A stretch of 64,000 nt of DNA from positions 1-64,000 of the forward strand of contig NZ_JAJQMN010000004.1 of NCBI RefSeq assembly GCF_028994775.1. Reading direction: 5' to 3'. Numbering within the stretch: the first letter of the stretch is position 1; every line of letters starts with the position of its first letter. Made by a program: the position numbers and the translations under genes. The notes beneath the pieces are model-generated. The model was not told the DNA's origin. It worked only from the letters and a program-made list of their open reading frames with translations, and ran no database searches. Source of the DNA: Promicromonospora iranensis. Its GTDB lineage: Bacteria > Actinomycetota > Actinomycetes > Actinomycetales > Cellulomonadaceae. Shown one piece after another: positions 58,709-64,000 of this stretch.

Positions 58709-60114
58709 CGCGGTGCTCCCGTGGTGCGGTCGGTCGTGGTGAGGGTTGCCGGGTCGACGCCGAGGGTCTCGGCGGCGCGGGCGAGCGACCTGTCCACCTG
58801 GTCGGCGTACAGGTCGAAGGGGTCGTTGAGCTCGCGGCCAAGGGCGCCCGACATCCAGTCGGCGTCCCGGTCCGTGCCCTGCTGACTGGCGTCCTTCGCG
58901 CCGTCGGAGGTCAGGTTGGACTGGAAGATGCCGGCCGCGGAACGCGGCAGGAAGTCCTCGTAGACGACAGGTTCGCGGTGTACACCTGTCCCGTCCCTGT
59001 CTGCCTCGTAGGTGAACCAGCCCAGGCCCTGGGCGGCGAGCTCCGCCTCTGTCGTCGGGAAGGTCTTCTGCCAGACGGCGCGGGCGATCTCCTGGCGCTG
59101 CGCCTCGGTGAACCCAGGCTCCTCGGCGCGGGCCGCGGCGGCCTTCTCGTCGATCTCGAGCACCGCGGCGTCGTACGCGGCGCGGCCCTCACGGGTCAGC
59201 GCGATGCCGCGCGCCTCCACCTCGCCGAACCGCACGCGGAGCGAGTCGCTGATGATCTCGCCGGCGGCGGTGCGGAAGGTCCGCGGCTCCGCGAGCGCGC
59301 GGAACGAGGTCTGGCGCAGCAGCACGTCCGGGCCCTCCCAGCGGGGCGGCCCCTGGATCGCGTCGATCATCGTGATGCCGCGGGCCTCCATGCGGGCGTA
59401 CAGGTCGTCGATGTCGAGCACACGGGGCGTGAGGTGGTTGATGTGCGTCGACGCGATGCCGCCGATGTCGGCGGCGACCGCGCTGACGGCCTCGAGCTCG
59501 CGGTACCAGGCCTGGTCGACGGGTTCGCGGGACAGCTCGAACGCCTCGGTCGCCAGGCGCAGGAACTCCGCCGCCTGGTCCTCGGGCAGGCCGCCCTCGG
59601 CCTCTGCCCGGTCCGCGAGGGCGAGCAGCTCCGGGCCGAACAGCGTGCGCGCGGCGAGGAAGTTCTCCAGGCGCCGCTCCAGGTCCGCGGTGAAGAACCG
59701 GCGGTCCGCGGTGACGAGCATCGAGGTGAAGACCCGGAACGGGTTGCGGGCCAGCTCCTCGCGCTCGATCGGGCGGAACGCCGTCGAGATGACGGGGACC
59801 GAGCTGGACGACGCGTCGCGCAGGTCGTAGAACCCGACCGGGTGCATGCCCATCGCGCCGAAGACGCGGGCGACCTGCGACATCTCGGTGGGCGTGCCCA
59901 CCCGGATCGCGCCGTGCCGCTCCGCCGTGACGCGCGCGATCGAGCCCAGCCGCTCGGCGTCCGCCCCGTGCTTCGCCACGAAGTCGGCGCTGACCTCGTG
60001 CGACACGTCCAGCAGCGTGGTGTAGGCAGGCACCTCCTTGCCGTACATGTCCGAGAGGCTGCGTGCGAACGCGGCCCTCAGCTGCCAGGGCTCGAGGAAC
60101 GTCGCTGCCGACAT
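58705..60114 (-). CDS. hglS: 2-oxoadipate dioxygenase/decarboxylase (HglS, DUF1338)
   Basis: A 469-aa VOC-type Fe(II) enzyme that converts 2-oxoadipate to D-2-hydroxyglutarate in lysine catabolism. Candidate metal ligands are His67 (TAERHGAIRVG), His224 (STHINHLTPR) and Glu298 (FGEVEARGIAL), matching the order known in P. putida HglS. Other family stretches: VFGAMGMHPVGFYDLRD and SVPVISTAFRP. The ATG at 60114 lies 16 bp after the flavin-oxidase stop, and its stop overlaps the aldehyde dehydrogenase gene. It gives the pathway its entry into the TCA cycle through 2-hydroxyglutarate. Confidence 0.92.
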   Translation of the reverse strand: MSAATFLEPWQLRAAFARSLSDMYGKEVPAYTTLLDVSHEVSADFVAKHGADAERLGSIARVTAERHGAIRVGTPTEMSQVARVFGAMGMHPVGFYDLRDASSSSVPVISTAFRPIEREELARNPFRVFTSMLVTADRRFFTADLERRLENFLAARTLFGPELLALADRAEAEGGLPEDQAAEFLRLATEAFELSREPVDQAWYRELEAVSAVAADIGGIASTHINHLTPRVLDIDDLYARMEARGITMIDAIQGPPRWEGPDVLLRQTSFRALAEPRTFRTAAGEIISDSLRVRFGEVEARGIALTREGRAAYDAAVLEIDEKAAAARAEEPGFTEAQRQEIARAVWQKTFPTTEAELAAQGLGWFTYEADRDGTGVHREPVVYEDFLPRSAAGIFQSNLTSDGAKDASQQGTDRDADWMSGALGRELNDPFDLYADQVDRSLARAAETLGVDPATLTTTDRTTGAPR

Positions 60115-60130
60115 AGATCTCTCCTGTCCG

Positions 60131-61348
60131 TCAGATGATGTTCGACTCGGGGCCTCGTCGCCCCGGGCCGGTGGTGGTCGTGTCCGCGGCGCCGTCGGCG
60201 AACCGGTCGACGCTGAACCCGGACACATCGGTCGGGGGCGTGCGGCCCGCGTACAGGTCGCGCACCGCTTCGCCGACGGCGGGCGCCTGCAGGAACCCGT
60301 GGCCCGAGAAGCCGGCGGCGTACAGCACACGCCCCGGTACGCCGGTGGCCTCGCCGATCAGGGCGTTGTGGTCCGGCGTCATCTCGTAGAGACCCGCCCA
60401 GCCACGTGCGACGGGTACGTCGACCAGCTCGGGGGCGCAGGCACCCACCGCACCACGGAGCAGCGGCAGCCAGGCCGGGTCATAGGTGCGCTCGAAGGCG
60501 ATGGGCGTGGCCGGGTCGGCGATGCCGAGCAGCAGGCCGTCGGGCGCGGCGTTGTGGAAGTAGAAGGTGGTGCCGTAGTCGATGGTGAACGGGATCCGTA
60601 CCGGCGCCGGGTCCAGCGCGGGGGTGAAGCCGATCTGCCGCCGGTACGGGTCGACGGGCAGGTCGAGCCCCGCCTTCGCGGCCACGTCCCGGGTCCACGC
60701 CCCCGCGCACAGCACGACGGCGCCGGTCCGCACCCGGCCCTGGCTGGTCCAGACCGCGACGACCTCGTCGCCCCTCGTCTCGACGTCGGTGGCGGTCACG
60801 TGCGTACGGACCGTGCCGCCGTGGCGCTCGACCCCCGCGGCGTACCCCTCGACGACGGCCCGTGGGTAGGCGAACCCGTCGCGCGCGGCGTACGCGGCCC
60901 CCTGGTACCGGTCGACGTCGACGTACGGGTTGAGCCGGTGCACGGCGTCGGCGCTGAGCATGCGGCTCGCCACCCCGCGCTCGTTCTGCATCCCCACCGA
61001 CTCCTCGAACAGCGCGACGTCGTCGGCGTCCGGCAGGAGGAACAGGTAGCCCGGCTGTTGCAGCCCGATGTCCGCGCCGGGGCGGTTCGCGAAGTCCTCG
61101 TACAGCTCGAGGCTGCGGTTGCCGAGGTCGACGTTCGCCGGGTCGGAGAACTGCGCCCGCACTCCCCCGATGGGCTTGCCCGAGCTGCCCGAGGCGAGCT
61201 CATCAGCCTCCAGGAGCAGCACGTCGACACCGTCCTCGGCGAGGTGGAACGCCACCGACGCGCCGATCGCGCCGCCGCCGACCACCACCACCTCGGCCCG
61301 CGCGGGGAGCCTGCCCCGGCGGTCCGCGGCGTGCCGTGCTGAGGTCAT
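60131..61348 (-). CDS. FAD-dependent oxidoreductase, DAO family (probable pipecolate/lysine-derived amine oxidase)
   Basis: A 405-aa DAO-family flavoprotein with the Rossmann FAD fold at the N-terminus (AEVVVVGGGAIGASVAFHLA), KPIGGVRAQFSDPANVDLGN next to the flavin, and GWAGLYEMTPDHNALIGEAT plus FSGHGFLQAPAVGE at the active-site side. It resembles sarcosine oxidase and pipecolate oxidase. As first gene of the operon with HglS and an aminoadipate-semialdehyde dehydrogenase, L-pipecolate oxidase (AmaA role) is the best inference. Glycine/sarcosine oxidation is the alternative. ATG start at 61348. Confidence 0.85.
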   Translation of the reverse strand: MTSARHAADRRGRLPARAEVVVVGGGAIGASVAFHLAEDGVDVLLLEADELASGSSGKPIGGVRAQFSDPANVDLGNRSLELYEDFANRPGADIGLQQPGYLFLLPDADDVALFEESVGMQNERGVASRMLSADAVHRLNPYVDVDRYQGAAYAARDGFAYPRAVVEGYAAGVERHGGTVRTHVTATDVETRGDEVVAVWTSQGRVRTGAVVLCAGAWTRDVAAKAGLDLPVDPYRRQIGFTPALDPAPVRIPFTIDYGTTFYFHNAAPDGLLLGIADPATPIAFERTYDPAWLPLLRGAVGACAPELVDVPVARGWAGLYEMTPDHNALIGEATGVPGRVLYAAGFSGHGFLQAPAVGEAVRDLYAGRTPPTDVSGFSVDRFADGAADTTTTGPGRRGPESNII

Positions 61349-61435
61349 GCACGCATCCTGCCACGCCGTCCTGCGAATGCGGACCCCCGCCGGAACTCTT
61401 CCTGTCAGAACTCCCCTGCTCCGGGGAAACAGTTA

Positions 61436-61496
61436 GTCGGCAGGGCATGTTGCGCGACGTAGACATGGTCTACCCACAGCAACACACCCCACCGAC
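61436..61496. repeat. 61-nt hairpin repeat, family B copy 2 (29+3+29)
   Basis: Same geometry as the copy at 27344-27404: arms of 29 nt around ATG, matching at 20 of 29 positions, with GTAGAC / GTCTAC at the centre and GCAACACACCCC kept in the right arm. It lies downstream of zur and upstream of the flavin oxidase gene; it can end the zinc operon transcript. Confidence 0.75.
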
Positions 61497-61536
61497 GTGG
61501 TACTTCTCCGGGCGTCCCGTCGCGCGGGCGCCGAGG

Positions 61537-61935
61537 TCAGCTCACGGACGCCGCGCGGCAGTCCGCGCAGGTGCCCCAGAGCTCGATCGTGTGCTCGATG
61601 TCGTCGAAGCCCTGGGCGGCCGCCACCTTCGAGGCCCAGGCCTCGACGGTGGGGCCGTCGATCTCGACGGTACTGCCGCAGTGCCGGCACACCAGGTGGT
61701 GGTGGTGTTCGCGACGGGCGCACCGGCGGTAGAGACTCTCGCCGTCCTCGGCGCGCAGGACGTCGACCTCGCTCGCGTCCGCGAGCGCCTGCAGCGCCCG
61801 GTACACGGTCGCGAGGCCCACGGACTCGCCGCGGGCGCGCAGGGTCTCGTGCAGCTGCTGAGCCGAGCGGAAGTCCGCGAGCTCGTCGAGCGCCTCGACG
61901 ACAGCCGTCCGCTGGCGGGTCATACGTGCGGCCAT
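61537..61935 (-). CDS. zur: Zinc uptake regulator, Fur family
   Basis: A 132-aa Fur-type repressor: winged helix RMTRQRTAVVEALDELADFR, SAQQLHETLRARGESVGLAT, VYRALQALAD; a metal site with His cluster (REHHHHLVCRHCG) and a C-terminal Cys pair (CADC) for structural zinc. The ATG at 61935 lies 8 nt after AAGGAG and overlaps the permease stop (TGATG), so translation is coupled to znuB. A GTG at 61944 is a second option. Placement at the end of a znu operon, with a Zur-like box at 16428-16442, indicates Zur rather than Fur. Confidence 0.93.
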   Translation of the reverse strand: MAARMTRQRTAVVEALDELADFRSAQQLHETLRARGESVGLATVYRALQALADASEVDVLRAEDGESLYRRCARREHHHHLVCRHCGSTVEIDGPTVEAWASKVAAAQGFDDIEHTIELWGTCADCRAASVS

Positions 61936-62870
61936 CAGCGGCACTCCTTCGCGGCGGCGGCCGCACGTTCCGTTGCGGCAGCCGGCAGGTCGACGTCGTC
62001 GGGCAGGTCAGGATGTGGGTCGTGCGCGGGACGTCCCCGGGTCAGGAACGGCGCCACCAGCGACACCACCGCGTACACCGCGATGGCGAGGACCACGATA
62101 GTCGCGCCGGGCGAGACGTTGTACCAGTAGGTGATGGTGAGACCGGACACGCAGACCACCACGCCGACGACGCACGCGGTGAGCATGGTGCGCCCGAAGG
62201 CGTGCGTGACCTGCTGGGCCACGGCGACGGGCACGATCATGAGCGCGCTCACGAGCAGCAGGCCGACGACGCGCATGGCGACCGTCACGGTGAGGGCCGA
62301 CACGACGGCGACGATCACGTTCAGCGCCCAGACCGGCAGGCCGGACGCGATGGCGAACTCCTCGTCGTGGCTGACCGAGAACAGCGCGTGCCGCAGGCCC
62401 ACGCCGATGGCGAGCACCACGAGGGAGAGCACCACGGTGAGCCAGAGGTCGGCGTCGGACACCGTCGAGATGGAGCCGAACAGGTACTGCATGAGGTTCC
62501 CGGAGGAGCCGCCGGCGATCCCGATGAGCAGGACACCGCCGGCGATGCCGCCGTAGAACATGATCGCGAGCGCGAGGTCGCCGGAGGTGCGGCCGCGGCG
62601 TCGGACCACCTCGATGAGGACGGAGCCGATCACCGCGGCGATCACCGCCCCGGGGACGGCGAGGGTGTCGTTGGGGCTGAGCCCCATGCCCGCGCCGACG
62701 AGCCAGCCCAGCGCGACGCCGGTGAGGGCGACGTGCCCGATCCCGTCGCCGAGCAGGGACAGCTTGCGCTGCACCAGGTAGGTACCGACGACGGGCGCGG
62801 TCACGCCCACGAGGAGCGCGGCGATGAGGGCGCGCTGCATGAACGGGTCGGTCAGCATCATCATCATCAT
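61935..62870 (-). CDS. znuB: Zinc ABC transporter permease
   Basis: A 311-aa ABC-3 family permease with about eight helices (TDPFMQRALIAALLVGVTAP, YLVQRKLSLLGDGIGHVALT as the signature loop). The start runs through five consecutive ATG codons (62870 down), the first overlapping the ZnuC stop. The C-terminal tail (PAHDPHPDLPDDVDLPAAAT) is short and His/Asp-containing. It forms the membrane part of high-affinity Zn2+ uptake with the neighbouring ATPase and binding protein; manganese specificity is less likely because zur is in the operon. Confidence 0.93.
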   Translation of the reverse strand: MMMMMLTDPFMQRALIAALLVGVTAPVVGTYLVQRKLSLLGDGIGHVALTGVALGWLVGAGMGLSPNDTLAVPGAVIAAVIGSVLIEVVRRRGRTSGDLALAIMFYGGIAGGVLLIGIAGGSSGNLMQYLFGSISTVSDADLWLTVVLSLVVLAIGVGLRHALFSVSHDEEFAIASGLPVWALNVIVAVVSALTVTVAMRVVGLLLVSALMIVPVAVAQQVTHAFGRTMLTACVVGVVVCVSGLTITYWYNVSPGATIVVLAIAVYAVVSLVAPFLTRGRPAHDPHPDLPDDVDLPAAATERAAAAAKECR

Positions 62871-63703
62871 GGGCGCACCTCCAGGTCGAGAGCCCTGGCT
62901 TCGGCGGTGTCCCGCGGAATCCGGCTGCCGTTGTCGTCGGCGTGCGGGTGCTGGTGCCGGTGTCCGACGCGGTCGTGGTCGTGCCGGGCCCGCGGCGGGG
63001 CGCCGTCGTGCACCACCTTGCCGTGTCGCAGCACGACGGCGCGGGAGACGAGCGGTTCGAGCTCGCCGAGCTCGTGGAGCACGACGAGCACCGTGAGGCC
63101 GCCGTCGACCAGCCGCTCCATGGTGGCGGCGAACGCCTCCTGGCTGGCGACGTCCACGCCCGCGACGGGCTCGTCCAGGACGAGGAGGTCGGGCTCACGC
63201 ACCAGGGCACGCGCGATGAGGATGCGCTGCTGCTGGCCGCCCGACAGGAGGTGCACCGGGTCGCGCACCCGGTCGGCGAGGCCCACCTGGTCGAGGGCTG
63301 CGTCGACCTGGTCGCGCCAGCCGCGCGGCAGCCGCAGCCGGCGGCCGTGCAGCAGCCCGGACGCGACGACCTCCTGCGCGGTGGACGGGATGCCGCCGCC
63401 GGCGCCGGCGCGCTGCGGGACGTAGCCGATACGGCCCCAGTCGACCGCAGCACTGCGCCGGCCCGCGCCGAGGGGCTCGCCCAGCAGCCGGACGGTGCCC
63501 TCCGACGGCGTGTTGATGCCGACCAGCGCCCGCACGAGGGTCGACTTGCCGGAGCCGTTGGCGCCGAGGACCGCGACGACCTCGCCGCGGTCCACCGTCA
63601 GGTCGATGCCGCGCAGGATGTGGCTCGCGCCCGCACGAAAGTGCAGGCCGCGGGCCTCGATGACGGGTTCGCTCGTCTCGGTCACCTGCCTAGTGTCCGT
63701 CAT
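62867..63703 (-). CDS. znuC: Zinc ABC transporter ATPase
   Basis: A 278-aa ABC ATPase: Walker A GANGSGKST, Q-loop YVPQRAG, signature LSGGQQQRILIARALV, Walker B LLVLDEPVAGVD, switch His HELGE. After the usual domain there is a tail with a His run (RHDHDRVGHRHQHPHADD) of the type that binds zinc and could sense or buffer it. The ATG at 63703 overlaps the ZnuA stop and the stop overlaps the ZnuB start, both by 4 bases. It powers zinc import through ZnuB. Confidence 0.94.
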   Translation of the reverse strand: MTDTRQVTETSEPVIEARGLHFRAGASHILRGIDLTVDRGEVVAVLGANGSGKSTLVRALVGINTPSEGTVRLLGEPLGAGRRSAAVDWGRIGYVPQRAGAGGGIPSTAQEVVASGLLHGRRLRLPRGWRDQVDAALDQVGLADRVRDPVHLLSGGQQQRILIARALVREPDLLVLDEPVAGVDVASQEAFAATMERLVDGGLTVLVVLHELGELEPLVSRAVVLRHGKVVHDGAPPRARHDHDRVGHRHQHPHADDNGSRIPRDTAEARALDLEVRP

Positions 63704-64000
63704 TCGCAGACCAGGCCCTCCTCCAGCTCGGCCAGGTTGGCCCGCATCACGGAGACATAGTCGTCGCCGGCAGCCGTGGCCTCGTCGGACAGGCCCTCCA
63801 GCGGGTCGAGCACCGCCGTCTCGACGCCCAGGTCGGAGGCCAGCGTCTCGGTGACCTTGGGGCTCACCAGGGTCTCCGAGTAGAGCGTCTTGACGCCCCG
63901 CTCCTCGACGACGTCGCCGATCTCGCGGAGGCGGGCCGGGGAGGGCTCGACCTCGGGGTCGAGCTCGGAGATGCCCACCTGCTCCAGGGCGTACCGGTCG
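63700..64000 (-). CDS. znuA: Zinc ABC transporter substrate-binding protein, 5' end outside the window
   Basis: The last 99 codons are present; the gene begins beyond base 64000. The visible C-terminal lobe (YALEQVGISELDPEVEPSPA, EERGVKTLYSETLVSPKVTE, SDLGVETAVLDPLEGLSDE, DDYVSVMRANLAELEEGL) is typical of ZnuA/TroA-type cluster A-I binding proteins. The stop overlaps the ZnuC start (ATGA). The expected N-terminal lipobox and metal His residues, and the operon promoter with its Zur box, are all outside the window. Confidence 0.9.
   Translation of the reverse strand, partial: DRYALEQVGISELDPEVEPSPARLREIGDVVEERGVKTLYSETLVSPKVTETLASDLGVETAVLDPLEGLSDEATAAGDDYVSVMRANLAELEEGLVCE

Overview
The window is high-GC actinobacterial chromosome. 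The evidence is very GC-rich codons, frequent GTG starts, 4-base ATGA overlaps between operon genes, a DUF222/HNH protein, LacI-controlled sugar ABC cassettes without their own ATPase, and the dnaG / dgt / dusB neighbourhood of Micrococcales. Promicromonosporaceae or Cellulomonadaceae-like is my best guess; the genus cannot be fixed from sequence alone. I see no rRNA, tRNA, CRISPR array, transposase or phage gene.

Layout. 1-2.1 kb (minus): a truncated DUF222-HNH protein, a 7-bp tandem repeat and a small P-loop kinase-like protein. 2.1-14 kb (minus): one long LacI-headed operon of two ABC permeases, a sugar-binding lipoprotein, two ADP-ribosylglycohydrolase-family enzymes, a ribokinase, a glycosidase-like/formylglycine-enzyme-like fusion, a class III CoA-transferase and a CitE/HpcH-type CoA lyase, with two CTGGAAACGTTTCCAG-type operators upstream. 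This is the most unusual system here: it looks like uptake and stepwise dismantling of a ribosylated or ADP-ribosylated compound. 14-20.6 kb: an MFS exporter, a CobW/COG0523 GTPase with a Zur-like box, a dehydrogenase remnant, a methyltransferase, a divergent LysR/SDR pair, and a divergent F420-reductase-like/TetR pair. 20.6-33 kb: an oxidoreductase/isomerase pair, a secreted hydrolase, LysR with two aldo/keto reductases, a frameshifted membrane protein, an AA10 LPMO, and a MarR locus with a flavin oxidase and a drug exporter.

33-45 kb: dnaG, an AraC/VOC pair, a 57-residue DUF4236 gene, dgt, then a maltose/oligosaccharide regulon (malGFE-type genes, LacI, GH13 alpha-glucosidase) whose operators share the half-site ACGCTTGC. 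45-57 kb: arcD-arcA, an AgcS symporter, a membrane protein/GntR unit, dusB, a receptor-type Ser/Thr kinase, an unknown 427-aa protein, and an orphan membrane-HTH protein with an AT-richer leader. 57-64 kb (minus): a pipecolate/lysine catabolic trio (DAO-type flavin oxidase, HglS, aldehyde dehydrogenase) and the znuA-znuC-znuB-zur zinc operon, whose first gene runs off the window.

Between genes there are several families of long inverted repeats. A 66-nt nested hairpin and a 61-nt hairpin of 29+3+29 design each occur twice. A GGTCGAGCCTGTCGAGACC-type repeat occurs several times, twice inside coding sequence. Zinc control links two loci: a Zur-like box precedes the COG0523 gene, and zur itself ends the znu operon.
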